Of a stretch of 8,159 bases of DNA, positions 1 through 6,001 are shown in pieces. This DNA comes from an uncultured Actinomycetes bacterium (GTDB taxonomy: Bacteria; Actinomycetota; Actinomycetes; Nanopelagicales; Nanopelagicaceae): NCBI GenBank assembly GCA_903932695.1, contig CAIZGZ010000045.1:1-8159 (forward strand), given 5' to 3'. How positions within the stretch are numbered: position 1 is the stretch's first letter; each line of letters begins with the position of its first letter. Under the pieces are notes generated by a model. It had not been told where the DNA came from. It did no database searches and saw only the letters and a program-made list of their open reading frames with translations. The translations under genes were made by a program, and so were the position numbers.

Positions 1-493
1 CGCACCAGGCCTGACTGAGGGTGCTCAGCTCGGAGCGAGCGTCTCTATCAAAGAGCGAAATAAAATTGCCGAACTCGTCGATGCCGCAAAGGCGCAAGGC
101 GCACAAGTTCATCTTGGCGGCGAAATTCCAGAAGGCAAAGGTGCCTTCTATCCAGCCACCGTCTTGACTGTCGGTGCTGATAATTCACTTCTCAACCACG
201 AGGTCTTTGGTCCAGTTGCGCCGATCGTTCTCTTTGATACCGATGAGCAGGCGATCGAGTTGGCCAATGCCACCGAGTACGGATTAATTAGTTATGTCTT
301 CTCGGGTGATCTCGCTCGCGCTATTCGCGTTGCAGAATCACTGGAAGCGGGAATGGTCGCCATTAACCGTGGCGTCATCTCTGATCCCGCTGCACCCTTT
401 GGTGGCGTGAAGCAATCGGGTCTGGGTCGTGAGGGTGGCTTCGATGGTATCCATGAGTTCTTGGAGACCAAGTACATCGGCGTGGAGATCTAG
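1..493 (+). CDS. gabD: Succinate-semialdehyde dehydrogenase-type NAD(P)+ aldehyde dehydrogenase, 3' end only
   Basis: The window opens inside this gene; codons start at base 2 and 163 residues of the C-terminal part remain. The enzyme oxidises an aldehyde, probably succinate semialdehyde to succinate (GABA and related catabolism), in the cytoplasm. Visible family signatures are EVFGPVAP (part of the NAD-binding catalytic domain), a YGLISYVFSGDL stretch, AINRGVISDPAAPFGG and the C-terminal KQSGLGREGG motif; the INxGxIS...APFGG pattern resembles GabD more than other aldehyde dehydrogenases. The catalytic Cys and general-base Glu lie upstream of the window and cannot be checked, so substrate is inferred. 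It ends with tandem in-frame stops (TAG at 491-493, then TAA). There is no U-tract hairpin after it; the oppositely oriented tRNA gene begins 14 bp downstream. The family is certain, the exact substrate fairly likely. Confidence 0.85.
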   Translation, partial: APGLTEGAQLGASVSIKERNKIAELVDAAKAQGAQVHLGGEIPEGKGAFYPATVLTVGADNSLLNHEVFGPVAPIVLFDTDEQAIELANATEYGLISYVFSGDLARAIRVAESLEAGMVAINRGVISDPAAPFGGVKQSGLGREGGFDGIHEFLETKYIGVEI

Positions 494-507
494 TAACGAG
501 AATTGAG

Positions 508-581
508 TGAGGCGGGTGGGGCTCGAACCCACGACGACCGGATTATGAGTCCGGGGCTCTAACCAACTGAGCTACCGCCTC
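508..581 (-). tRNA. tRNA with CAT anticodon, probably elongator tRNA-Met
   Basis: Read on the minus strand, a full 74-nt cloverleaf folds. The acceptor stem GAGGCGG/CCGCCTC is 7 perfect pairs (581-575 with 515-509). The D arm is GCTC-AGTTGGTTA-GAGC. The anticodon stem CCGGA/TCCGG carries loop CTCATAA, with anticodon CAT at 547-545. The variable loop is TCGTC, and the T arm is GTGGG-TTCGAGC-CCCAC. The discriminator base is A (508). The 3' CCA is not encoded, since the next bases read CTC, so it must be added by a nucleotidyltransferase. It is not the initiator, because initiator tRNAs have an unpaired first position and a GGG/CCC anticodon stem. CAT also occurs in the Ile2 tRNA, where TilS converts C34 to lysidine; I favour elongator Met but cannot exclude Ile2. 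Position 26 is C, where a purine is usual. Confidence 0.95.
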
Positions 582-658
582 GTGCGTACAGATTTCTAGA
601 GTGTGAATTATTTCAGGGGATTGACCGTGGGCATAATTTGACTCTAAGGGAGAGCAAG

Positions 659-688
659 AAAAAAGCGGACCGGCGTAAGCCGGCCCGC
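659..688 (-). terminator. Intrinsic terminator of the cold-shock gene
   Basis: On the minus strand, 16 nt past the cold-shock stop codon, a 10-bp GC-rich stem (688-679 pairing with 674-665, one G-U wobble) with a 4-nt TTAC loop is followed directly by six U residues (664-659). This is the standard rho-independent layout and the clearest terminator in the window. On the plus strand the hairpin has no U-run after it, so it probably acts in one direction only. Confidence 0.9.
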
Positions 689-704
689 TCTCTAAATGGT
701 TTAT

Positions 705-908
705 TTATGCAGGGTTAACTGCATCAGCCTGAGGACCCTTTGGACCCTGTACTACTTCAAAAGTAACGGCCTGACCCTCTTCAAGAGACTTGTAGCCATT
801 GCCTTGGATCGCTGAGTAGTGAACGAATACATCTTGTCCGCCACCATCAACTGCAATGAAACCAAAACCCTTTTCAGAGTTGAACCACTTAACTGTACCT
901 GTTGCCAT
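705..908 (-). CDS. cspA: Cold-shock domain protein (CspA family RNA chaperone)
   Basis: This 67-residue single-domain protein has the usual length for CspA/CspB. It binds single-stranded RNA and DNA and melts secondary structure, helping translation and transcription at low temperature or during growth. RNP1 is KGFGFI (residues 13-18) and RNP2 is VFVHY (27-31). The aromatic binding face is complete: Trp8, Phe9, Phe15, Phe17, Phe28, His30, Tyr31. The start ATG (908-906) has a good Shine-Dalgarno, AAGGAAA (922-916), 7 nt upstream. The gene is monocistronic, with a strong terminator behind it and about 100 nt of leader in front of it. The family is certain; whether it is truly cold-induced or constitutive cannot be told from sequence, because actinobacteria often carry several paralogues. 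Confidence 0.95.
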   Translation of the reverse strand: MATGTVKWFNSEKGFGFIAVDGGGQDVFVHYSAIQGNGYKSLEEGQAVTFEVVQGPKGPQADAVNPA

Positions 909-935
909 GTAGATATTTCCTTCGGTATATGAGTA

Positions 936-957
936 AAGCTGAAGTACTCCTCAGCTT
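936..957 (-). promoter_or_regulatory. Hairpin in the 5' leader of the cold-shock gene
   Basis: In the minus-strand transcript a perfect 7-bp stem, AAGCTGA (957-951) with TCAGCTT (942-936), encloses the 8-nt loop GGAGTACT, placing a Shine-Dalgarno-like GGAG in the loop about 40 nt before the true start. The 7-mer ACCGAAG occurs both at the real ribosome binding site (926-920) and just before the hairpin (961-955). Cold-shock mRNAs of other bacteria have structured leaders that control stability and translation, so a thermosensing role is plausible, but no homologous element is recognised. Confidence 0.4.
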
Positions 958-1025
958 CGGTCTTCCTCTAGTACAGCGATACCGAATCCATGAAACGGGT
1001 CCTGCCAAGCGTCCGACTAGTTGAA

Positions 1026-1031
1026 AGTGTA
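1026..1031 (-). promoter_or_regulatory. Candidate -10 box for the cold-shock gene
   Basis: TACACT on the minus strand fits the actinobacterial TANNNT -10 pattern. It would start a transcript near 1019, giving a leader of roughly 110 nt, in keeping with long cold-shock leaders. No convincing -35 box lies 16-18 bp upstream (the region is T-rich), so the call is tentative. Confidence 0.3.
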
Positions 1032-1118
1032 ACTTAGATAGCGCAAATAAAAAGCCCCTGATCCCAGAAATGTGGATGAAAAATGGGGGATATGTCCACT
1101 TTCTAGGCTCATTCAGGT

Positions 1119-1160
1119 CTCACTCAGACCGCAATGACTCGTGATTGCGGTCTGAGTGAG
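1119..1160 (-). terminator. 17-bp perfect hairpin after fabF, probable U-less terminator
   Basis: Bases 1119-1135 and 1144-1160 are exact reverse complements (17 bp) around an 8-nt loop, starting 7 nt past the fabF stop codon. The position suggests it ends or protects the 3' end of the fab operon mRNA. No U-run follows on the minus strand; the first T-rich stretch (GGGGCTTTTTATTT) lies about 60 nt further on, at 1055-1042. It could be a U-less terminator or a 3' stabilising structure. Confidence 0.6.
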
Positions 1161-1167
1161 TCGGTTC

Positions 1168-2409
1168 TTAACCCTCGAAGGAGCGCAGAACCAAGACCAC
1201 GTTATGGCCACCAAAGCCAAAGGAGTCGTTGATCGCTGCGATCTGACCTTGGGGCAGCGCGCGAGGAGTGTCACGTACGACATCGATCACGACGGCTGGG
1301 TCCAAGTTTTCAATGTTGATTGTGGGTGGCGCAACGCGTTCATGAAGGGCGAGCACGCAGAAGATCGTTTCGATCGCACCTGCACCGCCGAGTAGATGGC
1401 CGGTCATAGATTTAGTTGCCGAAACAGCTACATGGTTGATGTGATCACCTAAAGCTGCGGCCAACGCATTAGCTTCCGCGACATCGCCAACTGGGGTAGA
1501 GGTTGCGTGAGCATTGAGGTGAACGACCTCGGCGAGATCAACACCAGAATCTTCGAGTGCAAACTTCACTGCGCGAGTAACACCGCTACCAGATGGGTCT
1601 GGGGCGGCAATATGGTAGCCATCGGAGGTAAGGCCTTGTCCGGAGAGCTCTGCGTAGATACGTGCGCCACGGTTTTGGGCATGCTCGAGCGATTCGATAA
1701 CGATCACTCCGCCGCCTTCACCTAGGACGAAGCCATCACGATCTTGATCGTATGGGCGCGATGCGCGCGCTGGCTCCTCGTTGCGAGTTGAGAGCGCTTT
1801 CATGGATGCGAATCCAGCAATAGGAAGGGGATGGATTGCGGCTTCAACTCCGCCGGCAACCACAATGTCGGCGCGACCTGTGCGAATCATCTCCATCGCA
1901 TATCCGATTGCCTCTGCGCCAGAAGCGCAAGCACTAACAGGTGTATGGACGCCAGCCTTTGCACCGAGTTCAAGTCCGACATTTGCAGATGGACCATTGG
2001 GCATCAGCATCGGTACGGTGTGAGGACTGACTGAGCGCGGACCTTTTTCGCGCAAAATGTCATATTGATCAAGCAGTGTAATGACGCCACCGATTCCTGA
2101 CGCAACAACGACACCGAGGCGTTCTTTATCAACCTCAGGGGAGCCCGCATCTTTCCAGGCTTCGCGTGCTGCAATCAGAGCGAACTGCTCAGAGCGATCT
2201 AGGCGGCGCATCTCAACGCGCTCCATGACCTCACTCGGCTCAACCATCACTCGCGCAGCAAACTTTACGGTCGAAGCTTCGGTCCACTCTTCGTTGAGAG
2301 TGCGAGCGCCGCTCTTTCCGGCAAGCAAATTTGCCCAGGTCGTTGGCACATCGCCACCAAGCGGTGTCGTTGCGCCAAGTCCGGTTACTACTACGCGAGG
2401 TCTGGTCAT
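1168..2409 (-). CDS. fabF: 3-oxoacyl-ACP synthase II (KAS II), chain-elongating condensing enzyme
   Basis: The 413-residue length equals the family norm. The enzyme condenses malonyl-ACP with a growing acyl-ACP, releasing CO2, in type II fatty acid synthesis. The thiolase-fold catalytic set is complete: nucleophile Cys161 in VSACASGAEA, His301 in NAHATSTPVGD, Lys333 in ATKSMTGHLLGG and His338. The C-terminal NDSFGFGGHN glycine loop (394-403) is present, as is the N-terminal VVVTGLGATTPLG. This Cys-His-His set marks an elongating KAS rather than a chain-length factor, which lacks the Cys. It is the last gene of the fabD-fabH-acpP-fabF operon, 70 nt after acpP. Its ribosome site is weak (purine-rich GAGAGAAAAGAA before ATG). 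It could be named kasA by mycobacterial convention. No reductases lie nearby, so the ketoacyl product is processed by enzymes encoded elsewhere. Confidence 0.97.
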   Translation of the reverse strand: MTRPRVVVTGLGATTPLGGDVPTTWANLLAGKSGARTLNEEWTEASTVKFAARVMVEPSEVMERVEMRRLDRSEQFALIAAREAWKDAGSPEVDKERLGVVVASGIGGVITLLDQYDILREKGPRSVSPHTVPMLMPNGPSANVGLELGAKAGVHTPVSACASGAEAIGYAMEMIRTGRADIVVAGGVEAAIHPLPIAGFASMKALSTRNEEPARASRPYDQDRDGFVLGEGGGVIVIESLEHAQNRGARIYAELSGQGLTSDGYHIAAPDPSGSGVTRAVKFALEDSGVDLAEVVHLNAHATSTPVGDVAEANALAAALGDHINHVAVSATKSMTGHLLGGAGAIETIFCVLALHERVAPPTINIENLDPAVVIDVVRDTPRALPQGQIAAINDSFGFGGHNVVLVLRSFEG

Positions 2410-2442
2410 TGAGTTCTTTTCTCTCTAAGCCGGCTGTGCTGG

Positions 2443-2467
2443 TTAGTTATTAATTAGTTATTAATAA
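2443..2467. repeat. AT-only tandem repeat and palindrome between acpP and fabF
   Basis: The 11-mer ttagttattaa occurs twice in exact tandem (2443-2453, 2454-2464). Overlapping it is a 21-bp palindrome: arms TTATTAAT (2447-2454) and ATTAATAA (2460-2467) are perfect complements around a 5-bp centre. The spacing of one helical turn and the dyad resemble a protein-binding operator; in RNA the stem would be weak because it is all A-U. Function is unknown. Confidence 0.55.
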
Positions 2468-2479
2468 GTGAGTAATGAG

Positions 2480-2728
2480 TTACTTAGCGGCTGAAACGAT
2501 GAAGTTCACTGCATCGCCAACAGTTGCCATCTTTGTCACTTCTTCATCAGGAATCTTGACGCCGAACTTCTCTTCAGCAGCAACGACAACTTCAACCATG
2601 CTGAGTGAATCAACTTCTAGGTCATCGCTAAAGCTCTTACCCATTTCGATCTTGCTTGCATCTACGCCAGCAACTTCTACAACGATCTCTTTGATCCCTG
2701 CAAGTACTTCATCTTGAGTTAGTGCCAT
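2480..2728 (-). CDS. acpP: Acyl carrier protein of type II fatty acid synthesis
   Basis: This is a small acidic protein of 82 residues, the usual ACP size. Ser41 in DDLEVDSLSMVE is the attachment site for 4'-phosphopantetheine; the thiol of that arm carries the growing acyl chain between FabD, FabH, FabF and the reductases. The four-helix pattern is evident: helix I about 4-18, the recognition helix starting at the DSL motif, and the EEKFGVKIPDEE segment (52-63). The ATG has a good Shine-Dalgarno, AAAGAGG (2741-2735), 6 nt upstream. It lies 32 nt after fabH. ACP is normally needed in excess over the enzymes, so the unusual 70-nt AT-rich spacer after it may matter for its higher expression (inference). 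Confidence 0.97.
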   Translation of the reverse strand: MALTQDEVLAGIKEIVVEVAGVDASKIEMGKSFSDDLEVDSLSMVEVVVAAEEKFGVKIPDEEVTKMATVGDAVNFIVSAAK

Positions 2729-2760
2729 GTGGAGCCTCTTTCGTGTGAGTGGGGTGGAAC

Positions 2761-3783
2761 TTAGGTAAGTGGTGCGGGAGGTAACTCGACGACTTGACCA
2801 GAGAAGACCAGTCCAGCGCCGAATCCTAGGAGGAGAGCATTTTTCCCGTGGAGTTCTGGGTGCTCAAGGAGCAGTTGATCCATCGCCAGTGGGATAGATG
2901 CTGCGGATGTATTACCTGTGGTGCGAATATCGCGAGCGATAACGACCGATTCAGGCAATTCCATTGATTTTGCGAGCGAATCGATGATCCGTTCGTTTGC
3001 TTGATGAGGGATGAAAGCTGCGATATCAGAAGGCACAAGACCGGATTTGGCGATGATCTCCTGGCCAACTTTCGCAACCTCATAGACCGCCCAACGAAAT
3101 ACCTTTTGACCCTCTTGGTGAATGACCGGCCATGCCGTTGCGCTGAGGTTTGCACCTGGCTTGTAGTCGAGCCAAGAAGGTTCCATAGCAATCGCTTCGC
3201 GATTGGTGACATCAGAGCCCATGATCGAAGGTCCAATCCCAACATGATCACTTGGTCCAACAACAACCGCTCCTGCACCATCTGCAAAGATAAATGAGGT
3301 GGCACGATCATCAAGATCAAGGAAGTCGGAGATCTTCTCTGCGCCGATCACAAGGACATAGGTGGATGTTCCAGCGCGAACCATGTCGTTGGCAAGCCCC
3401 ACGCTATACGAGAATCCGGCGCAGGCTGCGTTTACATCGAACGCTGCGGCGCGATCAATGCCTAAGCGTGCACCTACATCGGTCGAAGCGCTTGGAGTTT
3501 GAAATGGATAGGTGATGGTGGCAAAGATGATGGTGTCGATTTGGGCCGGAACTAAGCCCGCACGCTTAATCGCGATAGTAGAGGCGGCAACGGCCATATC
3601 GGTGAGCGATTCTTCTGGACCTGCCCAATGGCGGGTTGCGATTCCGGTGCGTTGTTGAATCCACTCATCACTTGAATCGATGCGTTCGACCAATTCGGAG
3701 TTAGGAACGACGCGGGCTGGGCGATGTGCTCCCACCGAAAGTATGCGCGCTTCACGATGCGGATTTGGATTGATAATCGCCAT
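2761..3783 (-). CDS. fabH: 3-oxoacyl-ACP synthase III (KAS III), chain-initiating condensing enzyme
   Basis: The protein has 340 residues, slightly longer than E. coli FabH because of a short N-terminal extension. It condenses an acyl-CoA primer with malonyl-ACP, the first step of fatty acid synthesis. The KAS III triad is complete: Cys121 in NAACAGFSYS, His260 in FIPHQANERI and Asn291 in GNTSAASIPLA. The ADGAGAVVVG segment (168-176) and the C-terminal LLLGFGAGLVFSG loop are typical. Whether it prefers acetyl-CoA or branched primers (iso/anteiso lipids) cannot be read from sequence alone. Only 2 nt separate it from the fabD stop, and its Shine-Dalgarno AAGGTAGGGG (3800-3791) lies inside the fabD coding end, 7 nt from the ATG, so the two genes are very likely translationally coupled. 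Confidence 0.97.
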   Translation of the reverse strand: MAIINPNPHREARILSVGAHRPARVVPNSELVERIDSSDEWIQQRTGIATRHWAGPEESLTDMAVAASTIAIKRAGLVPAQIDTIIFATITYPFQTPSASTDVGARLGIDRAAAFDVNAACAGFSYSVGLANDMVRAGTSTYVLVIGAEKISDFLDLDDRATSFIFADGAGAVVVGPSDHVGIGPSIMGSDVTNREAIAMEPSWLDYKPGANLSATAWPVIHQEGQKVFRWAVYEVAKVGQEIIAKSGLVPSDIAAFIPHQANERIIDSLAKSMELPESVVIARDIRTTGNTSAASIPLAMDQLLLEHPELHGKNALLLGFGAGLVFSGQVVELPPAPLT

Positions 3784-3785
3784 CG

Positions 3786-4727
3786 TTACGCCCCTACCTT
3801 GCTTGAGTGAGCCAGAATAAATTCAACGCCTGCTTCAAGATCATCAGGGCTTTTGAGTGCAAACGAAGCGATCTCGGGTTGGGCGCGCTTGAGTAGACCG
3901 GTGAGGGTTCCGCCTGGAGCGACTTCGAGAACTCCCGTGACGCCTTGCTGCGCAAGTGTGGCCATGCATAAGTCCCAACGAACTGGGCCAGCTACCTGGC
4001 CGACGATGCGAGAGATCAACTCTTGCCCATCGGTAATGATTGCACCATCTTTATTAGAAAGCACTGGAATTTTTGGATTGTGGATGATCGCCGCTTCGGC
4101 TGCCTCTTTCAACTTCGCCACGGCCGGAGCCATAACGCTGGTATGAAATGCGCCAGAGACTTGAAGTGGACGTACGCGCGCGCCTTCTGGCGGATTTTCG
4201 GCGAGTTGGGCAAGGGCGGAGAGCGCACCGGCCGCGACAATTTGACCGCCACCATTCTCATTCGCTGGGGTTAAACCAAGGGCGGTAAGCGCGGCAACCA
4301 CGGTTTCGCGCTCTCCACCTAAAACAGCGGACATCCCGCTTTGGCTGCCTTGTGCGGCAAGGGACATGGCACGGGCACGAACATTGACCAGAGAGAGCGC
4401 GCTTTCGCCATCAATCGCCTCGGAGATTGCCGCAGCGGTGATCTCGCCTACGGAATGCCCCGCGAAGTAGGAGATATGCGAGGTGTCGAAGCCAACTTTT
4501 TCAAATAATTGGAGTGAACTAATCAGACCAGCTGCTACGAGGAGCGGCTGAGCGTGCGAAGTCTCGCGAATTTCATCGGCATCGCTCACGGTTCCGAGGC
4601 GAACCAGATCAAGCTCGATCAACTCCGACCACTTCGAGACGAGCGAGTGGGAGAGGGGGTGTTCTAGCCACGGAGCCAAGAAGCCAGGAGTCTGAGCGCC
4701 TTGACCGGGTGCGACGATTGCGAGCAT
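3786..4727 (-). CDS. fabD: Malonyl-CoA:ACP transacylase
   Basis: The 313 residues fit the family norm. The enzyme moves malonate from CoA to ACP, supplying extender units for FabH and FabF. Active-site elements are all visible: the GQGAQTPGF oxyanion loop (8-16), nucleophile Ser92 in FAGHSVGEITAA, Arg117 in NVRARAM, which binds the malonyl carboxylate, His195 in SGAFHTSVM and Gln244 in VGQVAGPVRW. Arg117 rules out an acyl-CoA-only transferase. It is the first gene of the fab operon. There is no Shine-Dalgarno; instead a TAAACT box ends exactly 6 nt before the ATG, indicating a leaderless mRNA. In Streptomyces the activator gene fasR precedes fabD; here a divergent cysteine desulfurase takes that place. 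Confidence 0.97.
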   Translation of the reverse strand: MLAIVAPGQGAQTPGFLAPWLEHPLSHSLVSKWSELIELDLVRLGTVSDADEIRETSHAQPLLVAAGLISSLQLFEKVGFDTSHISYFAGHSVGEITAAAISEAIDGESALSLVNVRARAMSLAAQGSQSGMSAVLGGERETVVAALTALGLTPANENGGGQIVAAGALSALAQLAENPPEGARVRPLQVSGAFHTSVMAPAVAKLKEAAEAAIIHNPKIPVLSNKDGAIITDGQELISRIVGQVAGPVRWDLCMATLAQQGVTGVLEVAPGGTLTGLLKRAQPEIASFALKSPDDLEAGVEFILAHSSKVGA

Positions 4728-4733
4728 TTAAAA

Positions 4734-4739
4734 AGTTTA
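4734..4739 (-). promoter_or_regulatory. -10 box of a leaderless fabD promoter
   Basis: TAAACT on the minus strand fits TANNNT and is separated from the fabD ATG by six bases (TTTTAA). Transcription would therefore start at the A of the start codon. The absence of any Shine-Dalgarno before this ATG supports the reading. The -35 area (about 4757-4762) has no consensus but overlaps a dyad. Confidence 0.6.
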
Positions 4740-4753
4740 AGCGGGGGCTGGTA

Positions 4754-4770
4754 TTACTACCGAGTACTAA
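4754..4770. promoter_or_regulatory. Imperfect dyad over the fabD -35 region, possible operator
   Basis: TTACTAC (4754-4760), centre CGA, and GTACTAA (4764-4770) form an inverted repeat matching at 6 of 7 positions per arm. It overlaps the expected -35 position of fabD and lies just upstream of the -35 position of the divergent desulfurase gene, a place suited to a regulator of either. No known operator is recognised. Confidence 0.3.
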
Positions 4771-4795
4771 CGCCACACTGCGCCTACTTTCTTCA

Positions 4796-4801
4796 TAGAC
4801 T
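4796..4801 (+). promoter_or_regulatory. -10 box of a leaderless cysteine desulfurase promoter
   Basis: TAGACT fits TANNNT and lies six bases before the GTG at 4808, the same geometry as the fabD promoter on the other strand. An in-frame TAG inside this box (4796-4798) closes the reading frame upstream, so the protein cannot start earlier than 4805. No Shine-Dalgarno is present. Confidence 0.55.
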
Positions 4802-4807
4802 GCGGTG

Positions 4808-6001
4808 GTGGCTATCTACCTGGATCATGCGGCGACCACGCCCATGCTCCCCGAGGCACAGGTAGCGCTCAACTCCCAGATCGCCGACTTTGGAAATGCC
4901 TCGAGCCTTCATACCTATGGCCGCGCCGTTCGGCGCCGAGTAGAGGAGGCGCGAGAGGAGATCGCCGCACTTGTAGGAGCAGACCCCACGGAGATCATCT
5001 TCACTGGGTCGGGCACCGAGGCGAATAACCTCGCCGTGAAGGGTTTCTACTGGAGCGCAGTCGCGCGCGATCCGTCGCGAAAGCTGATTGTGGTTGCCGC
5101 ATTTGAGCACCATGCAATTTTGGAGCCGATTGAATGGCTGGCTGAGCACGAAGCGGCCGAGACCCGTTACATCCCAATTTTGCCAACGGGGTTGATCGAT
5201 CTTGATGCGCTCGCGGAGATCATCGAACGAGACCGAGATCGAATTGCGCTGATCACGGTGATGCATTCCAATAATGAGGTCGGCACGATTCAGCCGATCG
5301 CGAAGGTGGTTGCGCTCGCTGGTGAGATTCCAGTTCACACCGATGCGGTTCAGAGCTTTGGCAAAGTTGATCTCAATTTTGGCGAATTAGGAGTTACTTC
5401 GGCAACGATTAGTTCTCACAAAATTGGTGGGCCGCTTGGTGTCGCCGCGTTGGTTTTAGGACATGGAATTGATCTCACACCAATCTTGCATGGTGGCGGG
5501 CAAGAACGCGATATCCGAAGTGGCACGATCAACGCTCCTTCGATCGTTGCCTTTGCCGCAGCAGCTCACGCCATCTCGCACACAAGGGCGGATAATTTTC
5601 TTCGGATCGCTGAACTTCGCGACTCACTCAAGAGTGTCATAGCTGAGCAGATACCCGATGCCAAATTTAATGGATACATCGCAGGTGCGTCGACCACGGA
5701 GAGTTTGCCCGGAATATTAAACGTCACCTTCCCTGGAACCGAGTCGGATAGTCTTCTCTTGCTCTTGGATAATGCGGGCATTGCAGCATCCACGGGATCG
5801 GCTTGCAGTGCTGGAGTTCAACGAGCAAGTCATGTCTTAATCTCAATGGGGCGTAGCGAAGAAGAGGCGGCATCGTCGATGCGATTCTCACTTGGTAGCA
5901 CTTCTGCGCAAGCGGATATACAGAGAGTTGGCGAAGTGATCGCTGAGATTGTTAAAAGTGCGCGAGCTGCGTACTCAATGGGAAGAGGGGCTGCGCGATG
6001 A
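4808..6001 (+). CDS. iscS: Cysteine desulfurase (IscS/NifS family), likely sulfur donor for MnmA
   Basis: This PLP enzyme of 397 residues converts cysteine to alanine and holds the sulfur as a persulfide. Motifs, numbered from the GTG at 4808: IYLDHAATTP at the N-terminus; GSGTEANNLAV (67-77); His102 in EHHAI, which stacks on PLP; NNEVG (155-159); Asp179 and Gln182 in HTDAVQS; PLP-binding Lys205 in SSHKIGGP; GGGQERDIRSGT (229-240); and nucleophile Cys333 in STGSACSAG on an IscS-type loop. Two adjacent GTG codons (4805, 4808) are possible starts; 4808 is chosen because it sits 6 nt after a TAGACT box, as expected for a leaderless mRNA. No iscU, iscR or suf genes flank it, and its stop overlaps the mnmA start. 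This points to tRNA thiolation as its main job, as for YrvO/MnmA of Bacillus subtilis. A role in Fe-S assembly is not excluded. Confidence 0.93.
   Translation: MAIYLDHAATTPMLPEAQVALNSQIADFGNASSLHTYGRAVRRRVEEAREEIAALVGADPTEIIFTGSGTEANNLAVKGFYWSAVARDPSRKLIVVAAFEHHAILEPIEWLAEHEAAETRYIPILPTGLIDLDALAEIIERDRDRIALITVMHSNNEVGTIQPIAKVVALAGEIPVHTDAVQSFGKVDLNFGELGVTSATISSHKIGGPLGVAALVLGHGIDLTPILHGGGQERDIRSGTINAPSIVAFAAAAHAISHTRADNFLRIAELRDSLKSVIAEQIPDAKFNGYIAGASTTESLPGILNVTFPGTESDSLLLLLDNAGIAASTGSACSAGVQRASHVLISMGRSEEEAASSMRFSLGSTSAQADIQRVGEVIAEIVKSARAAYSMGRGAAR

Noticed and set aside
338..532. 64-codon open frame on the minus strand running through the tRNA edge into the dehydrogenase gene
   Set aside because: It overlaps both a clear tRNA 3' end and a clear aldehyde dehydrogenase frame; no ribosome site or homology is visible.
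613..652. TTGACC...TCTAAG promoter-like pair on the plus strand between the tRNA and the terminator
   Set aside because: There is no gene downstream on that strand, the -10 is poor, and a single TTGAC match is expected by chance.
1071..1102. GTGGA...TCCAC inverted match around a G-run, possible small RNA
   Set aside because: It is only 5 bp of stem with a large loop, with no promoter or terminator of its own; nothing distinguishes it from chance.
1156..1395. 79-codon open frame on the plus strand beginning inside the fabF hairpin
   Set aside because: It is a shadow of the fabF C-terminus with no credible translation signal.
2081..2428. 115-codon open frame on the plus strand across the fabF start
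   Set aside because: It is antisense to fabF, low in complexity (rich in Ser, Thr, Arg) and has no family features; fabF itself is certain.
4793..5338. 181-codon open frame on the minus strand upstream of fabD
   Set aside because: It is antisense to the desulfurase N-terminal half, whose PLP motifs are intact; the predicted peptide has no recognisable fold.
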